Shown here: positions 21,414 to 32,341 of the stretch, in pieces | Layout of the letters: each line of letters opens with the position of its first letter | Position numbering within the stretch: the first letter of the stretch is position 1 | Origin: Canna indica | Taxonomy: Eukaryota > Streptophyta > Magnoliopsida > Zingiberales > Cannaceae | Assembly (NCBI GenBank): GCA_034359265.1 | Contig: CP136895.1 | Location: 48,130,001-48,194,000 of the forward strand | Length of the DNA stretch: 64,000 bases | Reading direction: 5' to 3' | Position numbers and translations under genes: made by a program | Notes under the pieces: model-generated | What the model was told of the DNA's origin: nothing | The model's database searches: none | What the model saw: only the letters and a program-made list of their open reading frames with translations

Positions 21414-23690
21414 CGGAGGGCTTTTCCCGACCGAGTTATGGGCACTGAGGCTAGAGGGCCTTCCTAGTTTAGTGAGCCCGAGTGACATGGGTCGGATGGC
21501 CTTTCCCGACTGAGTTATAGGCACTGAGGCTAGAGGCCATAGCTATAAAAATTTAATATAATTAGATTATATATAATAGATTAATAGATATATTTAATAA
21601 TTGAATATATACTTCACATTTACAATTATTCATCACTGAGCTAGGAAGGCTCTCTAGTCGTAGTGCCCATAACTCGGTCTGGAAAGGCCCTCCGACCCAT
21701 GTCACTTGGGCTCACTGAGCTAGGAAGGCCCTCTAGCCTCAGTGCCCATAACTCAGTCGAGAAAGGCCCTCCGACCCATGTCACTCGGGCTCACTGAACT
21801 AGGAAGGCCCTCTAGCCTCAGTGCCCACAACTCGGTCGGGAAAAGCCCTACGACCCATGTCACTCGGGCTCACTGAGCTAGGAAGGCCCTCTAGCCTCAG
21901 TACCCATAACTCGGCCAGGAAAAGCCCTCCAACCCATGTCACTTGGACTCACTGAGCTAGGAAGGCCCTCTAGCCTCAGTGCCCATAACTCGGTCGGAAA
22001 AGGCCCTCCGACCCATGTCACTTGGGCTCACTAAGCTAGGAAGGCCCTCTAGCCTCAGTGCCTATAACTCAGTCGTGAAAGGCCATCCGACCCATGTCAC
22101 TCGGGCTCACTAAACTAGGAAGGCCCTCTAGCCTTAGTGCCCATAACTCGATCGGGAAATGCCCTCCGACCCATGTCACTCAGGCTCATTGAGCTAGGAA
22201 GGCCCTCTAGCCTTAGTGCCCATAACTCGGTCGGGAAAAACCCTCCGACCCATGTCACTTGGGCTCACTGAGCTAGGAATGCCCCCTAGCCTCAGTGCCC
22301 ATAACTCGGTCGGGAAAGGCCCTCCGACCCATGTCACTCGAGCTCACTGAACTACGAAGGCCCTCTAGCCGCAGTGCCCAAAACTCGGTCGGGAAAGGCC
22401 CTCTGACCCATGTCACTCGGGCTCACTGAGCTAGCAAGGCCCTCTAGCCTCAATGCCCATAACTCGATCGGGAAAGGCCCTCCGACCCATGTCACTTGGG
22501 CTCACTGAGCTAGGAAGGCCCTCTAGCCTCAGTGCCCACAACTCACTTGGGTTCACTGAGCTAGGAAGGCCCTCTAGCCTCAGTGCCCATAACTCGGTCC
22601 GGAAAGGTCCTCCGACCCATGTTACTTGGGCTCACTGAGCTAGGAAGGCTCTCTAACCTCAGTGCCCATAACTAAGTTGGGAAAGGCCCTCCGACCCATG
22701 TCACTCGGGCTCACTGAACTAGGAAGGCCCTCTAGCCTCAGTGCCCATAACTCGGTCAGGAAAGGCCCTCCAACCCATGTCACTTGGGCTCACTGAGCTA
22801 GGAAGGCCATCCGACCCATGTCACTTGGGCTCACTGAGCTAGGAAGACCCTCTAGCCTCAATGCACATAACTTGGTCGGGAAAGGCCATCTGACCCATGT
22901 CACTCGGGCTCACTAAACTAAGAAGGCCCTCTAGCCTCAGTGCCCATAACTCGGTCGGGAAAGGCCCTCCGACCCATGTCACTCGGGCTCACTGAACTAC
23001 GAAGGCCATCTAGCCGCAGTGTCTATAACTCGGTCGGGAAAGGCCCTCCGACCCATGTCACTCGGGCTCACTGAGCTAGGAAGGCCCTCTAGCCTTAGTG
23101 CCCAAAACTCGATCGGGAAAGGTCCTCCGACCCATGTCACTTGGGCTCACTAAGCTAGGATATGATGGCCCTCTAGCCTCAGTGCCCATAACTCGGTCGG
23201 GAAAGGCCCTCCGACCCATGTCACTCGGGCTCACCGAACTAGGAAGGCCCTCTAGCCGCAGTGCCCATAACTCGATCGGGAAAGGCCCTTTGACCCATGT
23301 CACTCGGGCTCACTGAGCTAGGAAGGCCCTCTAGCTTCAATGCCCATGCCCATAACTCGGTCGGGAAAGGCCCTCCGACCTATGTCACTTGGGCTCACTG
23401 AGCTAGGAAGGCCCTCTAGCCCTAGTGCCCATAACTCACGTGGGCTCACTGAGCTAGGAAGGCCCTCTAGCCTCAGTGCCCATAACTCGGTCGGGAAAGG
23501 CCCTCCAACCCATGTCACATGGGCTCACTGAGCTAGGAAGGCCTTCTAGCCTTAGTGCCCATAACTCGATCGGGAAAGATCCTCCGACCCATGTCACTCA
23601 GGCTCACTGAACTAGGAAGGTCCTCTAGCCTCAATGCCCATAACTCGGTCGGGAAAGGCCCTCTGACCCAGTGCCACTCGGGTCAATCAT
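21414..23690. repeat. 79-bp minisatellite array inside CACTA1
   Basis: About 26 imperfect tandem units of 79 bp (example starts at 21711 and 21790) with the words CTCACTGAGCTAGGAAGG, CCTCTAGCCTCAGTGCCC, ATAACTCGGTCGGGAAAGG and CCTCCGACCCATGTCACT. Some units are shortened (near 22540, 22800 and 23430). At 21414-21534 about 1.5 units stand in the opposite orientation, separated from the main array by some 95 bp of CACTA sequence. Because 79 is not a multiple of 3, the many short frames on both strands are by-products. Single diverged units also occur in the LTR-like DNA at 25780-25830, so the array probably expanded from a gypsy LTR segment. Confidence 0.9.
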
Positions 23691-25083
23691 CGGCATGGCC
23701 CACCGATGAATGTCTCGACCCTGTATCAGTTCGTTGGGTCGGGTATTAGCTTCACATGCTAATGCGCTTCCCAGCCCAACCATTACACCCATAACCACAA
23801 GCACATCCAATGAATGGACAAAAATATACACTACAAGATAAAGTGGTTAACTCGGGTGGGTGCGACTATAATGATGTTCCATGGGTGCATGCACAACGGC
23901 ACCCAACTCGGCCTCATCTTGGCCCCAAATCCTTGGTTACCCGTCATACCACCCATCTCTACACCCACTGAAGCTTAGCTTTTGATTTCTTACCCAATGA
24001 ATTGTATATCTATGGCAGGTCGTCATGCACTAATTTTTGCATTCTACTTAGCCATTTCAGCATTACACATCTTCACGCCATCAACCATTTCGCAATCAAA
24101 ACCTTATCCAATAACCCAAAAATGACCGAACAATCTAGTATGCCCTCCATATCTATCCAAGGATTTCAGATTTCAGTATAAAGATTCCCTAACTTGCCAA
24201 CTCTCCGCTGAAAATTTCAGCCTTACCATGAGTAAAATTCTACACTTGCATATCTTGTGTTTAGAACCCTTTTTGAGTGTAAGACAATCTAAGGAATATG
24301 ATAAAACTCCTATATATATCTATATATATATATTCTGATATGGAATCTCAACATGTAACTAAATAAATTTTCAGCCTACACTTATAGGAATTTCAGCACA
24401 CACAAACATGAAAATTTCAGCACACTGTTTCAAAAAAGGAAAAAAAAAAATTCAGCATTTGCTAACATAAATTCCAGCATATAAAGTACACAGATCTCAG
24501 CAAGCATCCTCATGAGATTTCAGCATGTTAAATGTGAATTTTATCATACATGTGTAGGAAAATTTCAGCATATATTACCAAGAATTTCAGCATGTTTACA
24601 ACTAAATTTCAGCATATAAATCCTCTCAATTTCAACCTTTCACAAGGTAACATTCGGCACCTAATAGTAGGTTCCGATCTAGGTATATTCCTACATAAAA
24701 TCATACCATGATTACCCTACAAGTTAAGGATCACTTCATAAACATAGGATTTCAATATACCCAAGAGTGAGAAAATCATAATTTCAACTAGTTCTCGAAC
24801 TAAAGCCTCGAGTTGTACCACTTTGGGTTCTGCTCAACCTTCGCCGCCCATTTATCACAGCATTAACAATGGCCTCCATTAGGCATAAGGTAACAACAAG
24901 TAATTAAATATAAAAACTATAATTTACCAATATCAACCGACCATACATACCGCCGCTGGTGTGCAGACTCAGTCGCCTGATCTCGTGACTATGACACATT
25001 GTATGCCGACACACTAGCAATGCCCATACAGTACTCTATGCCTATGGTCGTAGTCAGGAACTAACCATGCTCTGATACCACTT
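23691..25083 (-). other. Gypsy-LTR-like and leader-like DNA in CACTA1
   Basis: No gene. Part of this stretch (23690-24640) parallels the later block 25730-26350: TTAGCTTCACATGCTAATGCGCTTCCCAGCCC, then a run of dispersed AATTTCAGCAT or ATTTCAGCA words. At 25067-25083 the minus strand reads GTGGTATCAGAGCATGG, a Met-tRNA-type primer site, next to an LTR-like edge. I infer a rearranged minus-strand chromovirus remnant with almost no coding part. Confidence 0.5.
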
Positions 25084-28000
25084 TATCACGCTCCAAAATC
25101 CAGGGTCACGTGACCGGCCAGAGTACGCGTCCATACTCCGAAGCCTACCAACTCATGCAAACAAAATGCGGAATAAGTGATACAACATGTGAAAACCAAT
25201 GAACATATGTATGCTATACTGAAAAAAATAAACAATCGAATGTGAGTAAGATCCATGTCTACAACCATCACATGACCATATTCATAAGTAACTCATACGA
25301 CTCGAGACGTCACAAGATCCACTGCCCGAGCCTGCAACTCCAGCCGCGCTACATGGGTACTACCGTACTTCTATTAGTTAGGATCTGCAAAACAACAACA
25401 AAATAGGGGTGAGTTCCAACGAACTCAGTGAGTGGCTTGAACCAAGCCCTCGCCAAGTTACCCCAAGCATAAATATAATCAAGCATAAATTATAATTATG
25501 GGAGTGCTGAGATGTAATAGTGTGTAAAGTAAAACATTCATCCACAAACTCGTCTTAAGACGCACCATAGTCGTTCGGCCCATAATGGCCCAAATATCAA
25601 GCACCATAACCACTCAGCCCATAACGACCCAAAACATCCACTCGGCCCATGATGGCCCAAAACATCCACTCGTCCCACGATGGCCCCAAACATCCACTCG
25701 GCCCACGATGGCCCAAGACAATTCAAACATACGAGTCGGTCGCTAGAATCTCTATCTAGCGAGCTTCCCGCCCAAGCCCGCTGAACTAGGATGGCCTACT
25801 AGTTCCGGCACCCTCTCTGGTTGGGAAATAGCCGATCCAACCAAATCCACTCGCTCATTGACGCAATCTCAAGACCCATAATTCACTCGTCGAGTATGGC
25901 AATAGCTTCACCAGCTAAAGACGCTTCTCAGCCCGACCATCGTCCATCCACAATCACAACACAAGCAATCTCACTACACAGTACATACAAGTACACACAA
26001 AAAATAATTATCGTCGACAACTCAGGTACGCGCCCCAGCCCGACCATCCCTTGGGCCCAAAAATCTCGACTTTATACCTTATTTCCCCGGTGGGAGATTT
26101 CAACACACCTCAAACTAATTTCAGCATGTACTACATTATTCCAATACATTTAAAATAATTCCAGCTTGCATCGTATAATTTCAACATGGGTCAAATTCCA
26201 CATAAAACCAAATTTCAACATGTAATAAGTAAATTCAGCACACAATAAGTAATTCTAGCATGAAAATATAATTTCAGCCATCAATAAATAATTCCAGCAT
26301 GTATAAAAGTATTTCCAGCATGCCATAACATGCTATGAAAATTCCAGCTTTAAGCCTCTACAAATCTACACATCCAAGTCTAATCTTTTCCGCTACGGTG
26401 ATAGTTTTCTAGCAGCCACTACTTAACTATAGAGGAATTCAATCGAGGAACGTTTTTAACTCCTAAGGGAGCCTACCCTAGTAGCCATATTTCCACCCAA
26501 GAGGATTCGGCCGTAACTTCCATATCACGCTTTCACCATGTTTTCATACCATTTAGACTATGATTGAACACTATACTTAATCATACCTCAATCTGGACAC
26601 CAAGGTGTTCAAGGTTAAGGATTTCATGAAGTCATAAAACCCGAACTTGTAGGGTCGGCCCAAAGCATAGGGTCGGCTCTAACCCCTTTCTACACCCATC
26701 ATCTTACTCATTGAAATCTAGTGCTTTCCTATTTAGAGACTAGTCAAGATTAATATAATATTCATCTTGATCTCATCCGGCGTCTCCTTTTTAAAATACC
26801 CCAATAATCATCAAATATCAATCTTCATTGCAAGTTTGTCCATCATAGTTACTTAAAGTTCCCTCACATGAATCACCCACTTTAATCATATTGTCTTTTG
26901 CCACTTTTTTTCTCTTGCATTGCAAAATTGTTTCCCAGGGAATCCAATAGCCTTCTCAAAGCCTAGGGATGCGAATATGTAAGACAAATACATAACGAGT
27001 TGACATCAAATATGATACCCAAATGATTTTCAAGTGAAGCATATATGGATCTCAAAGCATCCTTCACAGATATTTGCTCACAAAGGAACTTTGTTGAAAA
27101 CCACTCTTCATTTTCATATTTGTTGCTCAAGTACAACCGGATATATAGCACTATTCGTTAGCCACTACCACAAGAGGTATCGAGACTTCAAGAGAAAAAC
27201 CATCAATTTAATAATCCTCTTGCTTCACAAATTCAGCAATTGACATTGCAAAGTCAACAATAGGAACTCTATCTCCAGTCGTTCTCACAAATCCTTGGTC
27301 TTGGTGAAAAGCAAGCTGAAGTATGCCTAAATAGATGCTACAATATTCTTCAACATTCACTGTTTCCTCAATTAAGGATCGTAATGTTGCATTGAAATCA
27401 ACGGGCAAGAATAAGCACGCCCACTAACCCCAAACAATTGAAAGATGCTGCGAGCACAAACCCCAATGGCGAGAAGGTTGAAAATGACATGAGGAGGAGG
27501 GACTGGGCAGCGACTATTGTGGTCCGTCTCTCCTCTTCCATCATCCATTCTTAAAATAGAGGTTCAATAGAGGTGGATCGTAAAATCAAGAACAAGGGAA
27601 ATAATTTTTCCAAATCTTCTCATCATCATGATCGGCCACACAAAGAAAACATCCACCAAATAAGGGCAAACCACTCACTTTGACAAGGGAAATGAAGGGA
27701 AGAAGACAAGGATGAAGCCTCGCGACGACGATCTTCGACGACGGCGAGCAACCTCGGCCAAAGCTTGGTGGTGACATTTCTCCTCCTCCTTCCTGCCCTC
27801 AGCATGTGTGCGGCTCTATTGGAGCCGTACGGTTGCCCACCCCCTCCTATCTATTTATTTTAATTTATGATTTTGCCCTTATGACTTAAACAGACCATAA
27901 CTCGACCTATACTCATCTGAATTGAGTTCCGTCTGAACCTACGGACTCGACTCGACCCAACCTTCCATCCCAACTCGAATAAAATAATCTCCTCATGCAT

Positions 28001-28150
28001 AAGGTTCAAATCACAAATCGCGCCATACGATGATTTCTCAGCCCGCTCTGACGCGCTTCCTGACTTTCCCGTTGAAGCCAATATAAATAAATTAATTTTT
28101 TTTCACGTGTATTACAAGAACTCAAAGCACGATCGGGGTAACAAAAGATA
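25084..28150 (-). repeat. LTR-like block of a gypsy remnant in CACTA1
   Basis: Begins TATCACGCTCCAAAATCC at the primer-site edge (plant chromovirus LTRs often start TGTCACGCTCC). It contains short repeated words CACTCGGCCCATGATGGCC (about 25560-25730), a diverged 79-bp-type unit (25780-25830) and many TTTCAGCATG or TTCCAGCATG words (26090-26350). The right edge is uncertain; CACTA sequence is recognisable again from about 28150-28180. A gene-like piece sits within it at 26963-27408. No partner LTR boundary or target duplication could be fixed. Confidence 0.4.
26963..27408 (-). pseudogene. Unidentified coding-like fragment
   Basis: On the minus strand 27208-27408 opens with an ATG and encodes 66 residues of ordinary, non-repetitive composition (FNATLRSLIEETVNVEEY, then YLGILQLAFHQDQGF, then VPIVDFAMSIAEFVKQ). 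It reads like part of a globular helical protein. After a stop at 27208-27210 the same strand continues with coding-like pieces to about 26963, broken by several stops. I do not recognise the family. It may be a captured host-gene fragment or a decayed element domain. Nothing indicates it is expressed. Confidence 0.3.
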
Positions 28151-28159
28151 TTTAAATAG

Positions 28160-29828
28160 TTATGTGTTTGACCAAAGCCTACGGCAATTCCCAAAAGATA
28201 TTTTTTTCACCCAGTTATGTATTTGACCAAAGCCTAAAATTCTTACATTTCGACCAAAAGTAATCTCTGGAAGCAATTGAACATGTGCTAACATCTGTTC
28301 ACGAGACAACATCGGTGGTGGCTCATCTCTTTCGACTATACCCTTGGTAAATTTATCACGATTCCTTCGATACTGATGGTTAGACGGTAGGAACCAGCGA
28401 TGACAATCAAAGAAGGAAATTTTTTGACCATTCTCAAGACTGAAGGATTTTGAGTGTTCCATGCAATACGGGCAAGATAGTTGCCCGTGCGTGCTCCAAC
28501 CAAACAATATGTCATAGGCCGAAAAATCATTGATTGTCCATAATATAATGGCTTGTAAATTAAAGTTTTGCTTTCGGTGACAATAATAAGTGATAGCTCC
28601 CTCAACCCACAATATTTTTAGTTCATCAATTAGGGGTCGGAGAAACACGTCAATTTCTTTGCGAGGACCCCGAGGACCCGGAATAATCATCAAAAGATAG
28701 ATAAATTTATCTTTTATACACATTGAGGGCGGCAAATTATAAACTGTTAACAACACTGACCATACTGAATATGGAGTTGCCAAATTACCAAACGGATTAA
28801 AACCATCCGTGCACAATCCCAACCTGATATTTCTAGTATCCCTAGCAAATGAAGGATATCACATATCCAAATGTTTCCATGCTCCACTGTCTGATGGATG
28901 AGTCATTACTATATCATCACGACTTCATTACTATATAGGGGGCAGTCTTTTTCGACAAGAATAACCTTTGAAGCATCGGTGTTAGTGGAAAATACCGAAG
29001 CACCTTAAAGGGGATATTTTTTTGTCGGATCGATTTCTTCTCCTTGTAACGAGGATGTTCACATACCGGGCATTGCTCTAACTGTGCATTTTCTCTATAA
29101 TATAAAATGCAATTATTTGGGCACGCGTGTATCTTTTCGTACCCAAGCCCTAATTTCCTCATCAACTTTTTTATCTTATAAAAAGTTGGCTTAAACTTAT
29201 TATTTGGAGGTAGCATACCATTGATAAAGCCTACAATCCGATCAAACGCAACCCCGCTGATATTGCAATCAGACTTGACGTTCAGGAGTTGCGTCATTGC
29301 CGAAAATCCTGTATAATTAGGATATATAATTCTCATACAATGGTTCATCGGCTGCTTTCAATATCTCGTAAAATTCTACAGGCTCCTTATTCGGCAATTC
29401 AATCTGTATCGCAGGTTGTTCTTCAGTGACTTCAACTATCGTAGTATGATTTGGTGGCACTATCATCTCAATAACTGACTCAATATTATCATTTAAATAG
29501 AATTATCCTCCAAGACTATCCAGAATCATTGTTCTATAAAGATTAGGTGGATTAGAAGAAGAAACACCAATAGAAGAAGATTATCATGAGTTTGGACAAC
29601 AAGATTGCTCGATGTCTCGACTTGACGTGACTCCCCATGATAATTCCATAGAAAATATCTTGGTGTGAATCCTTTTGTATACAGATGTATTATGATAGTT
29701 TCCCGATCCAAAAATCTTATGTTCGAATATTTTTGGTATAGACATCGGATTTTATCAACAATAAAGAATTTTTTATTCAAGTAGGCAAAATTTAAGAAGT
29801 AAGTTACGCCTACTCGAAATTCGTCCAC
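28160..29828 (-). pseudogene. CACTA1 TNP2-like transposase remnant
   Basis: N-terminal piece 29526-29828 has the transposase-associated domain (DEFRVGVTYFLNFA, then IHLYTKGFTPRYFLW). The middle piece 28917-29348 continues with GFSAMTQLLNVKSDCNISG, MLPPNNKF, KKLMRKLGLGYEKIHACPNNC, and a Cys pair in CPVCEHPRYK. 28160-28822 is the transposase_21 core: CTDGFNPFG, YSVWSVLLTVYNLPPSM, GPRGPRKEIDVFLRPLIDEL, FSAYDILFGWSTHGQLSCPYC and FDCHRWFLPSNHQYRRN. The pieces are separated by stops and frameshifts, and everything downstream of VKKISFGNC (DUF4218/DUF4216-like parts kept in CACTA2) is replaced by foreign DNA. The enzyme would cut element ends in the nucleus; this copy cannot. Confidence 0.88.
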
Positions 29829-29976
29829 TATAGCTCCACGATGAATTCATCGGTACATCCAACTTCGATCGCCGGACATGTTCTGTCAAAAAGTTGACAA
29901 TATCTTTAGGTAATGTCTTTAGGTGGGATGGTCCTATTCCATTCGGGATTCATGTTATTTATATTGCACTTAGAAT

Positions 29977-30212
29977 TTTTTTTAGTCATTAACTTCATTC
30001 TAAATTTTGGCAATATCTCCCTATAGTTCTCTGAATATGCATATCATCTGGGCGCGTATCGGAGAACAAGGGAGATAGAAGCCAAAATTTAAAAATGAAT
30101 AATGACTAAAAGAAATAAACTAAGTTCCCAAATTATCCAATTAGGGACAATTCAAGGGTTGTACGTCATATAAAAGATTATTTACTTCGTTTACATGAAC
30201 ATACAACCCCCG
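29977..30212 (-). other. Hairpin pair upstream of CACTA1 transposase
   Basis: A long inverted repeat: left arm about 29977-30043 (TCATTAACTTCATTCTAAATTTTGGC, then ATCTCCCTATAGTTCTC), right arm about 30056-30118, with a short loop around ATATCATCTGGGC. A second, smaller hairpin follows at about 30156-30212 (GGGTTGTACGTCATATAAAAGA with the opposite TACATGAACATACAACCCCC). Both lie in the transposase 5' leader and recur in CACTA2 at 45121-45261 and 45319-45371. The coding strand is minus; transcription through them would give stem-loops. Confidence 0.7.
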
Positions 30213-30249
30213 AATAGATCTAAGATTTTGCAAAATTAAAACTTGACTC

Positions 30250-30610
30250 GTCGATGCGTACGTGAAACGTATCAACTCGTCTTGATTCTGACGCAAGTCC
30301 ACTGTGGATGATTTGGTCGCGAGTCCAAAGTGGACGATTCCAGCATGCGCGAGTCCATCCTTTGTGGATGATTCCGACGTGAGTCCACCGTGGATGATTT
30401 GATCGCGATTCCAAAGTGGACGATTCCGGTGCGCACGAGTTCATCCATTGTGGATGATTCTGGCGTGAGTCTAAAGTGGACGATTCTGGTGCGCGCAAGT
30501 CCATCCATTGTGGACGATTCCAGCGCAAGTCCACCATGGACGATTTGATCGCGAGTACAAAGTGGACGATTCCAACGTGCGCGAGTCCAAAGTGGACGAT
30601 TTCAGAATTG
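30250..30610. repeat. Tandem GAGTCCAAAGTGGACGATT repeats
   Basis: About 10-12 short units built on the words GCGAGTCCAAAGTGGACGATTC and ATTGTGGATGATTC alternate over 30250-30610. Frames here (30220-30537) only reflect the repeat. A shorter version stands at the same place in CACTA2 (45480-45560). Confidence 0.75.
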
Positions 30611-31189
30611 TAATTACACTCAACTAAAATTAATCCTAATATTTATTCTACCCTAATTAAATCTAATTAACAGTAATTAAATCTAATTAAAAACTAATTA
30701 ATCTAATTTAAAAAATAATAATAGTAATTTACTAATTAAATCTAAAATTAACCCTAAATAGTAAATAACAGCAAATAAATCTAATTAATCACTAATAATA
30801 GTAATTAACACTAATTAATCAAATATATATATATATATATATATATATTGCCCGGCGCCGGACCGGAGAGGGGAGAGAGGATCGAACTCACTTGGTGGCG
30901 GCGGAGAGGGGAGAGGGATCAGCGGCGAGGGCGAGGGAGCCGGCCGGCAGTGGCGGCACGGGTGAGGGAGAGGGGGAGAGGGCGCGACGGTCCAGGCGAG
31001 AGAGAGAGGGAGTGGGGGGGCGGCGCGGCGAGGGCGAGGGAGGAGGCGACGTGGCGAGGGCTTGGTAGCAAGCGGTGCGGTGACGATCGGCGGTGATAAT
31101 TCGGTCGGCTGCGGCGAAGAGAGAAGAGAGCGAGGGAAAGAGGAAGGGTCGGGCGCGAACACATATAAAAAGGATTTTCATCGATGGCT
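30611..31189. other. AT-rich, (TA)n and purine/GC-rich block of CACTA1
   Basis: 30611-30822 is AT-rich with repeated CTAATTAA words. 30823-30847 is a (TA)n run. 30850-31150 is strongly GC- and purine-rich (GGAGAGGGGAGAGGG-type). It may be the promoter and 5' untranslated part of the minus-strand transcription unit. Long frames here on both strands are compositional and not genes. Confidence 0.5.
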
Positions 31190-31568
31190 CGCCAGCTGTC
31201 GAAAAATCGTGGATGCGTAATTTTATTATCACCGACGGCTCCTTCAGCCGTCGGTGAAGAGTATTTTAATTTTTGTGCTGTGTTCGTACCATTAATTAGT
31301 AAGCGACGGTCGCTTCTAGCCGTGGCTAATGACTTATTCATATCACCAACGGCTCTAGCACCCTCGCCAAGTCGTGGCTAATAACTTATCTTATTTCGTG
31401 CCCCATGCGCGCCATCAACTAGGAGCGACGGCCCTTGGCCGCCGTATGCGAGCCGTGACTAATTTGGTTACATCAGCCACGGCGGGCCGTAGCAAAGCCG
31501 TGAATTGTTCTGACGGCTGAGGCGGCCGTTGGTGATTCCCGTGACTGATGTGGTATATTCTAGTAGTG
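31190..31568. repeat. CACTA1 right subterminal and terminal repeats
   Basis: Repeated words CACCGACGGCTCCTTCAGCCGTCGGTG, AGCCGTGGCTAAT, CAACGGCTCTAGC and GGCGGCCGTTGGTGATT lead to the terminus ATTCTAGTAGTG at 31568, the inverse of the left end. ATA (31569-31571) is the target duplication. Confidence 0.8.
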
Positions 31569-31571
31569 ATA

Positions 31572-31620
31572 TATAAGGATGTCTCATGAAGTATTGGATG
31601 CTTTGGAAGGCAAGTTTGGG
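31572..31620 (-). repeat. 5' LTR of C1, last fragment
   Basis: TATAAGGATG continues the C1 LTR (compare 1821-1852), with a 19-bp internal duplication (TCTCATGAAGTATTGGATG inserted), and ends at GGCAAGTTTGGG. The remaining third of the LTR, present in 1853-2490, is gone, so the outer boundary and target duplication of C1 cannot be checked here. Confidence 0.7.
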
Positions 31621-31659
31621 CATTCAAGTTTGGAAGGCAAGGCTTAGCAAAGTGTATAT

Positions 31660-32341
31660 CGTAATGTAAAAGTTCCAAATGCACAAATATACCATTCAAA
31701 AAATTGGTTTAACATCCCTAGAAATCAATTCACATTATATTGAATCAATTTTAATGTTAAAAATAATTTTTTCCATCGTAAATATACAGTTCTACCAAAG
31801 TATTTTATCGGTTAGACATTTTTATAGAAACTATTTAACGTGATGTAAAAATTTAAAATGCATAAGTATACCATTCCAAAAATTGGTTTAATATCTCTAG
31901 AAATCAATTCACATCGTATTGAATCAATTTTAGTGCTAAAATTATTTTTTCCATTGTTAATATACTGTATTACCAAAGTGTCTAACTAGTTAGATATTTT
32001 TTCGGGAATAAAAATAATTTTATAAAAAATTGTTTTCGAATTTGAGAATTTTGACGATCATAATTCGTATTGTGGAATTTTTATTCACCATAATTCGGTT
32101 TTGAAAAATGGATGAACTTTTTTTTTGGTAATTAGAACCTGAAGAAGATGTTTGTGCTAATTTGAAGTTAAAAAATATCTTCGTATAATTAAATCATTTG
32201 TCCATAACATAAATTTATTCTTGTTGATGGTATCCATGAAGAGTGGAGGGGTCTATAGGTGTCTCCACGTGGGATTAGGCAACTGGCTCAAATCGATGGA
32301 CCCACGTCGTTTTCTCTGGTTGTCTATAATACGTCATATAC
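31660..32341. repeat. AT-rich direct repeats
   Basis: Two or more copies about 185 bp apart of AATGCAYAARTATACCATTC, then AAAATTGGTTTAA, AATCAATTCACAT and TTGAATCAATTTTA (starts near 31678 and 31857). Related to 830-960 at the left end of the window. No gene. The boundary with the LINE is not exactly visible. Confidence 0.55.

Larger units (their letters stand above)
19781..31568 (-). mobile_element. CACTA (En/Spm) element CACTA1
   Basis: 11.8 kb. Starts CACTACTAGAATTG, ends ATTCTAGTAGTG (perfect inverted CACTACTAGAAT termini), and is flanked by ATA (19778-19780, 31569-31571), the 3-bp duplication typical of CACTA elements. Subterminal regions (19790-20165 and 31190-31560) are packed with copies of CCGTCGGTGAT, CGTGGCTGA and related GC-rich words. 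Minus-strand remnants of a TNPA-like gene (20431-21362) and a TNP2-like transposase (28160-29828) are present. The middle (21414 to about 28150) is an inserted mass of minisatellite and gypsy-LTR-like DNA that removed part of both genes. Non-functional as an autonomous unit; the termini could still be acted on in trans. Confidence 0.92.

Noticed and set aside
21640..23690. CRISPR-like regular repeats
   Set aside because: Head-to-tail minisatellite without unique spacers, in a plant nuclear sequence.
22453..23831. Many open frames of 60-75 residues on both strands with GLTELGRPSS-like repeats
   Set aside because: They are by-products of the 79-bp GC-rich minisatellite; the unit length is not a multiple of 3 and no frame is kept across units.
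30815..31381. Overlapping Pro/Arg/Ser-rich frames of 80-140 residues on both strands
   Set aside because: Compositional frames in the purine/GC-rich and subterminal part of CACTA1; no domain or partner copy.
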